This document shows positions 58,101 through 64,000 of a stretch of DNA of 64,000 nucleotides, piece by piece. Location of the stretch: the NCBI RefSeq assembly GCF_024055715.1, contig NZ_JAMXMV010000001.1, forward strand, positions 1 through 64,000. The letters run 5' to 3'. The DNA comes from Actinoallomurus soli (lineage in GTDB: Bacteria > Actinomycetota > Actinomycetes > Streptosporangiales > Streptosporangiaceae). Below the pieces are notes generated by a model that was not told the origin of the DNA, searched no databases, and was given only the letters and a program-made list of their open reading frames with translations. Every line of letters starts with the position of its first letter. Within the stretch, counting starts at the first letter, position 1. The position numbers and the translations under genes were made by a program.

Positions 58101-59684
58101 GCTGGTCACCGCCAGCCGCTGCCCGCCCGGTCGGCCGCGCAGCACGCCGGCGACGCGGTCCCACACCAGCCGGGGGCGCAGCTCGCCGAACTCGTCGCTG
58201 GGGTAGCGGCCCGCGAGCATGTCGAGGGTCGCCTCCAGCACCGACCGTGGCAGTGTCGCGAACGGCGCCGCCCGGCGTACGAGCGTCTCCAGCTCGTCCA
58301 CCGGCCACTCGTCCATCGCGGTCATCGCCACGATCTGCTGGGCGAGGACGTCGAGGGGGTTGCGGGGATACCGCAGCTCCTCGATCGCGCCGTCGCGCAT
58401 CCGTTCGGCCACGACCGCCGTCTGCACGAGATCACCGCGGTACTTCGGGAAGATCACGCCCTTGGAGACGGCCCCGACCTGGTGCCCGGCCCGGCCGATC
58501 CGCTGCAGGCCGGCCGCCACGGACGGCGGCGACTCCACCTGCACGACCAGGTCCACCGCGCCCATGTCGATGCCCAGCTCCAGGCTGGAGGTCGCCACGA
58601 CCGCCGGCAGCCGGCCGGCCTTCAGCGACTCCTCGATGCCGGCCCGCTCCTCCTTGGAGACCGAGCCGTGGTGCGCGCGCACGACGTCGGCGGGCGCGCC
58701 GCGCGCCGCCCCCGCCTGCGCCATCATCTCCGCCGGGGAGGAGTCCTGCGGCAGCGCCGCGCCGTTCGCCCGCTCCCAGGCGAGCTCGTTCAGCCGTCCG
58801 CTGAGCCGCTCGGCCAGGCGCCGGGAGTTGGCGAACACGATCGTCGACCGGTGCTCCTCGATGAGGCTGAGCACGGCGTCCTCGACGTGCGGCCAGAGGT
58901 TGCGCCCCCGCAGCGGTGAGTCGTCCTCGGCGCCGGGGTCGGGGGGAAGCTCGGTCATGTCCTCCACCGGCACCGAGATCCGCAGGTCGACCTCCTTCTC
59001 GTGCGGCGGCTGCACCACCGTCGCGGGCCGCACCCCGCCGAGGAACGTCGCCACCTCCGTCACCGGGCGCACCGTCGCCGACAGGCCGATCCGCTGCGCG
59101 GGACGCTCCAGCAGCGCGTCCAGCCGCTCCAGGGACAGCGCGAGGTGGGCGCCGCGCTTGGTGCCCGCGACGGCGTGCACCTCGTCGACGATCACCGTCT
59201 CCACGCCGCGCAGCGCCTCGCGGGCCTGCGAGGTCAGGATCAGGAACAGCGACTCCGGCGTCGTGATCAGGATGTCGGACGGCTTCGTCGCGAACCGGCG
59301 GCGCTCGTCGGCCGGGGTGTCCCCGGAGCGCAGCGAGACGCCGATGTCCGGCTCGTCCAGGCCCAGCCGCCGCGCGGTCTGCCGCAGCCCGGTCAGCGGA
59401 GCGCGCAGGTTGCGCTCGATGTCCACGGCCAGCGCCTTCAGCGGCGAGACGTACACCACCCGGCAGCGCCGCTTCGGATCCTCCGGCGGCGGGACCGAGG
59501 CCAGCCGGTCCAGCGACCACAGGAACGCGGCCAGGGTCTTGCCCGACCCGGTCGGCGCCACGACGAGGGTGTTGTCACCCCGGGCGATCGACTCCCAGGC
59601 GCCCGTCTGGGCCGCCGTGGGCGCGGCGAAGGCCCCGGTGAACCAGGCCCGGGTGGGGGCCGAGAAACGGTCGACGGGGTTCAT
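55200..59684 (-). CDS. lhr: Lhr-type ATP-dependent DNA helicase, long form
   Basis: A 1494-residue superfamily 2 helicase, thought to act in DNA repair. The motor core (1-450) has Walker A APTGSGKTLAAF near residue 43, the DEVH box IVDEVHAVAGTKRG near 165, LSATVRP, VFANSRRLAERL and QRIGRAGHQ. The Lhr-specific winged-helix and beta-barrel region (about 450-850) and the long C-terminal DUF domain (to 1494) complete the full-length form. ATG 59684 (MNPVDRF) is the natural start; a longer reading adds unconserved residues. It is divergent from the DUF3046 gene. Confidence 0.93.
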   Translation of the reverse strand: MNPVDRFSAPTRAWFTGAFAAPTAAQTGAWESIARGDNTLVVAPTGSGKTLAAFLWSLDRLASVPPPEDPKRRCRVVYVSPLKALAVDIERNLRAPLTGLRQTARRLGLDEPDIGVSLRSGDTPADERRRFATKPSDILITTPESLFLILTSQAREALRGVETVIVDEVHAVAGTKRGAHLALSLERLDALLERPAQRIGLSATVRPVTEVATFLGGVRPATVVQPPHEKEVDLRISVPVEDMTELPPDPGAEDDSPLRGRNLWPHVEDAVLSLIEEHRSTIVFANSRRLAERLSGRLNELAWERANGAALPQDSSPAEMMAQAGAARGAPADVVRAHHGSVSKEERAGIEESLKAGRLPAVVATSSLELGIDMGAVDLVVQVESPPSVAAGLQRIGRAGHQVGAVSKGVIFPKYRGDLVQTAVVAERMRDGAIEELRYPRNPLDVLAQQIVAMTAMDEWPVDELETLVRRAAPFATLPRSVLEATLDMLAGRYPSDEFGELRPRLVWDRVAGVLRGRPGGQRLAVTSGGTIPDRGLFGVFLVGEKSSRVGELDEEMVYESRVGDVFVLGASSWRIEDITPDRVLVSPAPGHPGKLPFWHGDAPGRPAELGRALGAFSRELAALEPDPARERLRATGLDDWAAGNLLAYLAEQREATGYVPDDRTLVVERFRDELGDWRVVVHSPFGARVHAPWALAMAARLRERYGMDAQAAHSDDGIVLRIPDTGAAFDETGAAPPAGDLAVFDPEEIERIVTDELGNSALFASRFRECAARALLLPRRNPGRRMPLWQQRQRAAQLLSVASRYPSFPIVLETVRECLQDVFDVPGLVALMRELASRKARLVEVETPVPSPYARSLLFAYVGAFMYEGDAPLAERRAQALALDSTLLAELLGQADLRELLDPEVVAEADRELRRLTPERRARDREGTADLLRELGPLSTEELTERGVDPRWPAELEEARRAIRVRVGGVERWAAIEDAARLRDALGVPLPVGVPEAFLEPVADPLADLLSRHARTHGPFHAADVAARFGLGVAVVTDGLRRLAATGRVAEGDFTPGERGTEWCDAGVLRMLRRRSLARLRAEVEPSPPEALARFLPAWHGIASRGSLRGIDALVHAIEQLQGAAVPASALESLVLPARVPGYSPAMLDELTASGEVVWVGQGGLPGGDGWVSLYLADTAPLLMPEAAEITLTPLHERVLESLSDGGAVFFRTLSDRVGSLNDTELVTALWDLVWAGRLTNDTLAPLRARLGSTRTTHRPRTRRRPALPSRTGPPAAAGRWWLLPEPETDTTRRGHALAETLLDRYGVVIRGAVMAERTPGGFAAVYPVLKAFEESGRARRGYFVEGLGAAQFALPGAVDRLRATRPDAEAPRAVVLAATDPANPYGAALPWPERSGEVASGHKPGRKAGALVVLVDGRLTLYVERGGKTLLSWGEEDPQPAVDALALAVREGALGKLTVERADGESIVDSPLASALEAAGFHPTPRGLRLRA

Positions 59685-59752
59685 GCTGCCAGTGTGCACG
59701 CCCCCACCGACCGAATCGGCCACGGCGGGACCGGAACGGTAGCGTGGGAGCC

Positions 59753-59947
59753 GTGCGACTCACGGTGTTCTGGGATCGGATGAACCAGCAGTTCGGCGCG
59801 GGCTACGCCGAGAGCGTGGCCAAGGACTACGTCCTGTCCGAGCTCGGCGGTCGCACCATCGAGCAGGCGCTGGCCGACGGCGAGGACGCCAAGAGCGTCT
59901 GGCGGGCCGTCTGCGCCACGTTCGACGTCCCGCAACGGCTCCGGTGA
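59753..59947 (+). CDS. DUF3046 protein
   Basis: A 64-residue actinobacterial protein of unknown function, commonly encoded just upstream of recA. The family hallmarks are visible: VRLTVFWDRMNQQFG at the N-terminus, SVAKDYVLSELGGRTIEQAL and the terminal VWRAVCATFDVP. GTG 59753 follows GGGAG. It overlaps the rhodanese gene (GTGA). Here recA is 3.7 kb away rather than adjacent. Confidence 0.9.
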   Translation: MRLTVFWDRMNQQFGAGYAESVAKDYVLSELGGRTIEQALADGEDAKSVWRAVCATFDVPQRLR

Positions 59948-60363
59948 GCGTCGACCGGCTGCTCGCCGAGGCGCGTGCGCGGCTCGTCCGGCTCAAGCCG
60001 CTGGAGGCCGCGGAGGCGGTGCGCGAGGGCGCCCGCCTCGTCGACACGCGCCCGGAGTACCAGCGACGGGCCGACGGCGACATCCCCGGCGCGATCGTCG
60101 TCGAGCGCAACCATCTGGAGTGGCGGCTCGATCCCCGCGGCGGTTTCCGCATCCCGGAGGCCACCGACCATCACGTGCGATGGATCGTGATCTGCGACGA
60201 GGGCTACTCCTCCTCGCTGGCCGCCGCGTCGCTGCGCGCGCTCGGGCTGGTCAACGCCACGGACGTCATCGGCGGATTCCAGGAATGGCGGGCGGCCGGG
60301 CTGCCGGTGAGCCGCGGCGTGGCGCCCGTACGCCCCCGGCTCGCCCCGTACGACGGCCGGTAG
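59944..60363 (+). CDS. Rhodanese-like domain protein
   Basis: A 139-residue single-domain sulfurtransferase. The domain shows RLVDTRPEYQRRADGDIPGA (about 31-50), the persulfide cysteine in IVICDEGYSSSLAA (near residue 84) and the C-terminal DVIGGFQEWRAAGLP. The CDEGYSS loop fits the active-site CxxGxxS form. The start overlaps DUF3046, so the two are coupled; a functional link between them is not known. Confidence 0.88.
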   Translation: MSVDRLLAEARARLVRLKPLEAAEAVREGARLVDTRPEYQRRADGDIPGAIVVERNHLEWRLDPRGGFRIPEATDHHVRWIVICDEGYSSSLAAASLRALGLVNATDVIGGFQEWRAAGLPVSRGVAPVRPRLAPYDGR

Positions 60364-60389
60364 CCGTTCCCCGGCCGGCCGGCGGGCCG

Positions 60390-60839
60390 TCAGATGACGG
60401 CGACGGCGGTGATCAGGCCGATCGTCACCTGCGTCGCGCCGAGGAGCACGGCGGACGGTTCGAGGGCCTCGGCGCGCATGAGCGCCGCCACGTCGACGCG
60501 GAACAGCGCCCGGACGATCAAGGCTCCGACCTGCTGGGCCACGATGCCGACGAGGCCCCACACGAGCGTCGCGATCAGACCCTCGCTGAGCCGGCCGCCG
60601 GAGGCGTAGATCGAGGAGGCGACGACCAGCCCGACCCCGACGACGCCGCAGACGGCCAGCAGCGCGGCGTTCGTGTTCCGCCCGTGGCGGATGATCGAGG
60701 TGAGCCGTCCGGGCGTCGTCACGTCGACCGCGAAGAAGCCGATGAGCAGCAGCACCAGGCCGACGGCCGTGTACGCGGCGATCGCGCCCGCGCCCTTGCC
60801 CAGCGCCGTGCCGAAGCCGTCTGAGAACGCCAGGTACAT
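60390..60839 (-). CDS. DUF350 (YjfL-like) membrane protein
   Basis: A 149-residue protein with four membrane segments (about 18-38, 60-78, 84-104 and 128-148) in two DUF350 repeats. The internal GFFAVDVTTPGRL and the NTNAALLAVCGVVGVGLVVAS segments are typical. DUF350 proteins occur with glutathionylspermidine-synthase-like enzymes and PspA-type envelope-stress genes. It is the last gene of a four-gene minus-strand set. Its own function is not established. Confidence 0.85.
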   Translation of the reverse strand: MYLAFSDGFGTALGKGAGAIAAYTAVGLVLLLIGFFAVDVTTPGRLTSIIRHGRNTNAALLAVCGVVGVGLVVASSIYASGGRLSEGLIATLVWGLVGIVAQQVGALIVRALFRVDVAALMRAEALEPSAVLLGATQVTIGLITAVAVI

Positions 60840-60878
60840 CTGTCTTGTCTCCTTAGGTGTGAGGGAGCAACGCCGCGG

Positions 60879-62084
60879 CTATGAGGGACCGACTCCGCCG
60901 TCCTCGGGCTCGGCCGGGATCCGGTGCGGGACGAACGACGACGTGTCGTCGGTGATCAGCCCGGACGTCTCGCGGATGCCCAGGCCGGCCGCCTCGTCGC
61001 CGACGACCCAGGCCCCGAGCACCGGGTGCTCGCCCTCGAAGTCCGGCAGCGGGCAGAACTCCTGGAAGACGTAGCCCTCGGCGCCGTACTCGCCCGGCGT
61101 GTCCGCGTGGACGCCGTCCGGCGTGACGATCCGCATGCTCGCGCCCTCCCGCCCCAGCAGCGGCTTCTGGACGTACGAGGTGAGGGAGCCGGGCGTGCCG
61201 AGGTAGGCGGGCAGCAGGTTCGGGTGGCCGGGGTAGAGCTCCCACAGCAGCACGAGCAGCGCCTTGTTGGACAGGAGCATCTTCCAGATCGGCTCGACCC
61301 AGGCGGCCCGCGGCACCTGCCGCCCGAACGGCTCGCCGACGATCCACTCCCAGGGGTAGAGCTTGCAGAACGCCGCGATGTCGCGGTTCTCCAGGTCGAC
61401 GAACCGGCCGCGGTCGTGGTGCCAGCCGATGTCCTCCATGGCGATCGCGATCCCCGGGACGCCCGCCTGCTCGGCGGTCTCCTGCAGGTACGCGATCGTC
61501 ATGACCTCCTCGCCGGTCTCGTCCTCGTTCGTCCAGGCGAAGTGGACGGCCGGACCGCCGGGCAGCCCGGGCGGGCCGGACAGGACCGCCGGGGCGATCT
61601 CCTTCCAGCGGTCGACGAGCCGCTCGTGGATGGAGTTCCACTGGTCGTCGTCGGAGTGCGTGTCGCGCACCCAGTACCACTGGATGATCGAGCTCTCCAG
61701 CAGGGAGGTCGGGGTGTCGGCGTTGTACTCCAGCAGCTTCGCCGGGCCCGAGCCGTCGTACGACAGGTCGAACCGGCCGTACAGGTGCGGGTCGCGGCGC
61801 CGCCACGACGCCTCGATCAGCGGCCACACCCACGGTGGAATGCCGAACACCGCGTACCGGCGGGTGCTCACGACGTGCTCCACCGCCGCCAGGCACATCC
61901 GGTGCAGCTCCTCGACCGTCTCCTCGAGGGCCAGCACCTCGTCCATCTCGAACGTGTAGTGAACTGACTCGTCCCAGTACGGCCGGGTCAGGTGTCCGGG
62001 GTGCGAGGCGCGGTGATAGGCCAGCCCCTGCGACTCGACGATCTGATCCCAGCGCTCCCGGGGCGCCGAACGCCCGCGCCGCAC
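60879..62084 (-). CDS. Glutathionylspermidine synthase-like ATP-grasp amide ligase (YjfC/YgiC-like)
   Basis: A 401-residue protein of the GspS C-terminal synthetase family, predicted to form an amide bond between a carboxylate and an amine using ATP. Motifs include YDGSGPAKLLEYNADTPTSL near residue 108, VHFAWTNEDETGEEV near 182, NKALLVLLWELYPGHPNLLP near 275, YVQKPLLGREGASM near 307 and YVFQEFCPLP near 342. The N-terminal amidase of true GspS is absent, as in YjfC/YgiC. GTG 62084 lies 3 bases after the lipoprotein stop. The substrate is unknown; a polyamine or peptide is plausible. Confidence 0.88.
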   Translation of the reverse strand: MRRGRSAPRERWDQIVESQGLAYHRASHPGHLTRPYWDESVHYTFEMDEVLALEETVEELHRMCLAAVEHVVSTRRYAVFGIPPWVWPLIEASWRRRDPHLYGRFDLSYDGSGPAKLLEYNADTPTSLLESSIIQWYWVRDTHSDDDQWNSIHERLVDRWKEIAPAVLSGPPGLPGGPAVHFAWTNEDETGEEVMTIAYLQETAEQAGVPGIAIAMEDIGWHHDRGRFVDLENRDIAAFCKLYPWEWIVGEPFGRQVPRAAWVEPIWKMLLSNKALLVLLWELYPGHPNLLPAYLGTPGSLTSYVQKPLLGREGASMRIVTPDGVHADTPGEYGAEGYVFQEFCPLPDFEGEHPVLGAWVVGDEAAGLGIRETSGLITDDTSSFVPHRIPAEPEDGGVGPS

Positions 62085-62087
62085 CGC

Positions 62088-62459
62088 TCAGCCTCCCCGC
62101 GAGCTGCTGCCGTGATGGCCGAACCCGCCCCGCGAGACGCCGTGACTGCCGCCGCGGCTGCTGTGACTCGTGCCGCGGGAGATCACGCGGCCGCCGCGCG
62201 AGACGATCCGGGGGCCGCGCGGCCGGATGCTCGTGCCGCGAGAGACGTACCCGTTGCGGTAGCTGCCGCCGTAGTACCAGTAATAACGCCCGTACGACCC
62301 GCCGTTGTCGCAGTAGTAGTCGGGGACGACGCGGTAGGAGCTGTGGACCGGCGCCCAGCCGTCGATGCAGTAGGCGGTCTCGCTACGGTCCGAGCAGCCG
62401 ACGATGGACAGCGACAGGAGGCTCACCGCGCTCAGCCGGACGACACGGGAGCGCATCAT
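62088..62459 (-). CDS. Small lipoprotein with Ser/Arg/Gly-repeat tail
   Basis: A 123-residue protein with a lipoprotein signal (VRLSAVSLLSLSIVGCS, Cys near residue 22). A Tyr/Gly-rich part with two further cysteines (AYCIDGWAPVH, DYYCDNGGSYG) and a tail of SRGG/SRGT units follow. By content and position it resembles the DUF1190 proteins YgiB/YjfM that accompany YgiC/YjfC in enterobacteria; the sequence similarity is weak. ATG 62459 is chosen because it opens the signal peptide; ATG 62483 is possible. It is tightly coupled to the ligase gene. Confidence 0.7.
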   Translation of the reverse strand: MMRSRVVRLSAVSLLSLSIVGCSDRSETAYCIDGWAPVHSSYRVVPDYYCDNGGSYGRYYWYYGGSYRNGYVSRGTSIRPRGPRIVSRGGRVISRGTSHSSRGGSHGVSRGGFGHHGSSSRGG

Positions 62460-62551
62460 CCTGCGCGCGTCCTTTGGGGGCATTTGCGGTCGCGTCTCCG
62501 GGGTCGAGAGTGATGACCGGTAAGTCTAGAGCCAAGATCCTTGCGAAAGCA

Positions 62552-63412
62552 CTACCTGATCGGGAAGCTCAGGTACAGATCGGCGGGTTCGGCCACCGAC
62601 GGCAGATCGCTGACCTGACCGTCGCCGACCTCGACGACCCGCCAGACGCCGTCCTCGCGGCGGGCCAGGTCCGTCGTGATGAACCGGCAGCCCAGCGCGC
62701 GTACGCACGGGGCGATCGGATCCGCCTGCGGGCGCGGGTACCGGTCCGGCGTGTCCGGATGGGGGCCCATCAGCACCGGCTCGCCGTCGACCCACCACAC
62801 GCGGGCCTCGCCGCCGTCGAACCGCTCGTACTCGCGGACGACGACGCCGCCGGCCAGGGACGCGCCCTGGCGCTCGACGAACCGCGCGACCACGGCGTGC
62901 AGCCGCTCCACGTCGGCGAGGTCGGGGATGTAACAGGCCTCGTCCCACTCGTGCTTGCGCGACTTCACGTAGTCCTTCACGATCGCCGGCCCGGACCGCA
63001 GCGGGCGTACGAGTTCGGCCAGCTCGTCCGCCGCCGGCGCCGTGCCGGGGGACAGCGGCAGCCACACGCTGGCGGGCGTGACCCCGGCGAACGTGTCGTA
63101 CCAGCCGGGCAGCTCGTGGGCCTTCTCATAGCCGTCCGGCGGGACGGCGAGGACGACGTCGCGGGCGGCCAGCGCGGCGGCGAGCGCGGCGTACCGCGCC
63201 GGCGTGGTCATCCAGCCGCGGTACCACGCGGTCCCCAGCCCGTCGGGCACCCGGCGTACGGCCTCGGCGGCGTCTCCGCGCTGCAGGGCGTCGTGGTCGA
63301 TGAGCGTGACCGACCCGCCGAGCGCGCGTACGGCCTCGGCCTCCCGGGCGAAGTGCTCGTCGACCCGCCGGGGGTTCAGCGGGTCGGCGCACATGAGGAT
63401 GGTCACCGGCAT
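62552..63412 (-). CDS. ATP-grasp domain protein (R2K-type)
   Basis: A 286-residue ATP-grasp ligase-like protein. The N-terminal part is a Rossmann-like domain (MPVTILMCADPLNPRRVD). The ATP-grasp core shows AIVKDYVKSRKHEWDEACYI (about 148-167), the short form with two lysines after the VKD strand that marks the R2K group, then GGVVVREYER and WRVVEVGDGQVSDLP. R2K proteins are predicted to modify proteins or peptides and are known mostly from genomic studies. ATG 63412 opens the natural domain. It is probably co-transcribed with the lipoprotein, ligase and DUF350 genes; a gap of 92 bases follows. Confidence 0.8.
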   Translation of the reverse strand: MPVTILMCADPLNPRRVDEHFAREAEAVRALGGSVTLIDHDALQRGDAAEAVRRVPDGLGTAWYRGWMTTPARYAALAAALAARDVVLAVPPDGYEKAHELPGWYDTFAGVTPASVWLPLSPGTAPAADELAELVRPLRSGPAIVKDYVKSRKHEWDEACYIPDLADVERLHAVVARFVERQGASLAGGVVVREYERFDGGEARVWWVDGEPVLMGPHPDTPDRYPRPQADPIAPCVRALGCRFITTDLARREDGVWRVVEVGDGQVSDLPSVAEPADLYLSFPIR

Positions 63413-63473
63413 GATCCTGACCCTCAGCGTAGGGCAAGACGCCCTGTCTTTCCCGGGTGAATCGGCGCGTCCG

Positions 63474-63503
63474 TTCATGATCGAACACGTGTTCGGCTAG
63501 AGT
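63474..63503 (+). promoter_or_regulatory. recA promoter with perfect SOS box
   Basis: CGAACACGTGTTCG (63482-63495) is a fully symmetric match to the actinobacterial/Gram-positive LexA site GAAC-N4-GTTC. TAGAGT (63498-63503) is a -10 box directly downstream, and TTCATG (63474-63479) is a possible -35 at 18 bases. LexA bound here would cover the promoter. Confidence 0.85.
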
Positions 63504-63551
63504 GAATGAAGCGACGGCGTTGTCCACAGTGGTGGAGCGGATCCTCGAAAA

Positions 63552-63586
63552 TTGTCGGCGGGTCCCCGTAACGTCGCTTCCGACAA
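63552..63586 (+). ncRNA. recA leader hairpin
   Basis: TTGTCGG (63552-63558) pairs with CCGACAA (63580-63586) in the 115-base leader between promoter and recA. It may only be local structure. Confidence 0.35.
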
Positions 63587-63618
63587 CAACAGGCATCGAC
63601 CCGACAGGGACACCTCAC

Positions 63619-64000
63619 ATGGCAGCAAACGATCGCGAGAAGGCCCTCGAAGCGGCGCTCGCGCAGATCGAGAGGCAGTTCGGCAAGGGTTCCGTCATGC
63701 GGCTGGGTCAGGAGGGGCGTCCCCCGGTCGAGGTGATCCCGAGCGGTTCGATCGCCCTCGACGTCGCCCTGGGCATCGGCGGCTACCCGCGTGGCCGCGT
63801 GGTCGAGATCTACGGTCCGGAGTCCTCCGGTAAGACGTCCCTCGCCCTGCACGCCGTGGCGAGCGCCCAGAAGGCGGGCGGCATCGCCGCGTTCGTGGAC
63901 GCCGAGCACGCGCTCGACCCGGAGTACGCCAAGAAGATCGGCGTCGACATCGACGCCCTCCTCGTCTCCCAGCCCGACACGGGTGAGCAGGCCCTGGAGA
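63619..64000 (+). CDS. recA: Recombinase RecA (5' part, cut by the window edge)
   Basis: RecA drives homologous recombination and SOS induction. About 127 residues are present: the N-terminal helix [20 protein letters not shown], the GKGSVMRLG segment, Walker [14 protein letters not shown] near residue 64-71, and [17 protein letters not shown] near 92. ATG 63619 is the standard start. The 3' two-thirds lie outside the window; recX would be expected next. Confidence 0.97.
   Translation, partial: MAANDREKALEAALAQIERQFGKGSVMRLGQEGRPPVEVIPSGSIALDVALGIGGYPRGRVVEIYGPESSGKTSLALHAVASAQKAGGIAAFVDAEHALDPEYAKKIGVDIDALLVSQPDTGEQALE

Overview
The window is a 64 kb piece of a high-GC (about 70 percent), gene-dense actinobacterial chromosome. 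The evidence is the core gene order: DUF503-rbfA-nrnA-truB-ribF-rpsO-pnp-M16 peptidase-dapB, then dapA-rnj-ftsK-rodZ-rimO-pgsA-cinA-clgR, then lhr, DUF3046 and recA. GTG starts, 4-base ATGA/GTGA stop-start overlaps and TAnnnT -10 boxes lying 5-8 bases before start codons (leaderless mRNAs) fit the same group. A Streptosporangiales/Thermomonosporaceae-type organism is a reasonable guess, but the sequence alone does not prove it. No rRNA, tRNA, CRISPR array or insertion sequence was seen. recA is cut by the right edge.

Layout. (1) 1-10.5 kb: translation, RNA and cofactor core (rbfA, nrnA, truB, ribF, rpsO, pnp, M16 peptidase), interrupted at 2.9-5.1 kb by a CGNR zinc-finger regulator, a 51-residue cysteine-motif protein and a GT39-like membrane glycosyltransferase. 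(2) 10.6-13.4 kb: a foreign-looking insert between the M16 gene and dapB. It holds a seven-bladed WD40 protein with a helical C-terminal domain, a frameshifted small gene, and a HigBA-type toxin-antitoxin pair whose toxin is broken and antitoxin intact. (3) 13.5-15.1 kb: dapB, two strong hairpins and a 780-base repetitive non-coding stretch ending in three 56-bp tandem repeats. (4) 15-32 kb: accessory genes, namely a SpoIIE-type phosphatase, a molybdate operon with two binding proteins, a nitroreductase, menA, an MFS pump with a MarR regulator, ung, a second CGNR regulator, a divergent MocR/EamA pair, trmO and a GH18-like protein. (5) 32-42.4 kb: dapA to clgR core, with short translated leaders in front of rnj and rimO. 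(6) 42.6-63.4 kb: a second large accessory block between clgR and recA. It contains dps, Rrf2-nei, a GH3/sugar ABC/ROK locus, two receptor-like Ser/Thr kinases, lhr, DUF3046-rhodanese, and a YjfLMC-like set (ATP-grasp, lipoprotein, glutathionylspermidine-synthase-like enzyme, DUF350). (7) recA with a perfect SOS box.

How genes work together. rbfA, truB, rpsO and pnp serve ribosome assembly, tRNA pseudouridylation and RNA decay, and rpsO has a highly structured leader. dapA and dapB catalyse successive steps of lysine/diaminopimelate synthesis but are 18 kb apart here, with no thyX between them. The mod operon imports molybdate under a MerR-HTH/Mop-domain regulator. The SBP-permease-permease-GH3 operon with its divergent ROK regulator imports and cleaves a beta-linked sugar. 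The strongest candidates for something undescribed are the four-gene ATP-grasp/lipoprotein/GspS-like/DUF350 operon at 60.4-63.4 kb, the kinase fused to a SapA-like extracellular domain at 50.6 kb, the WD40 island at 10.6-13.4 kb, and the RNA-level signals in front of rpsO, rnj and rimO.
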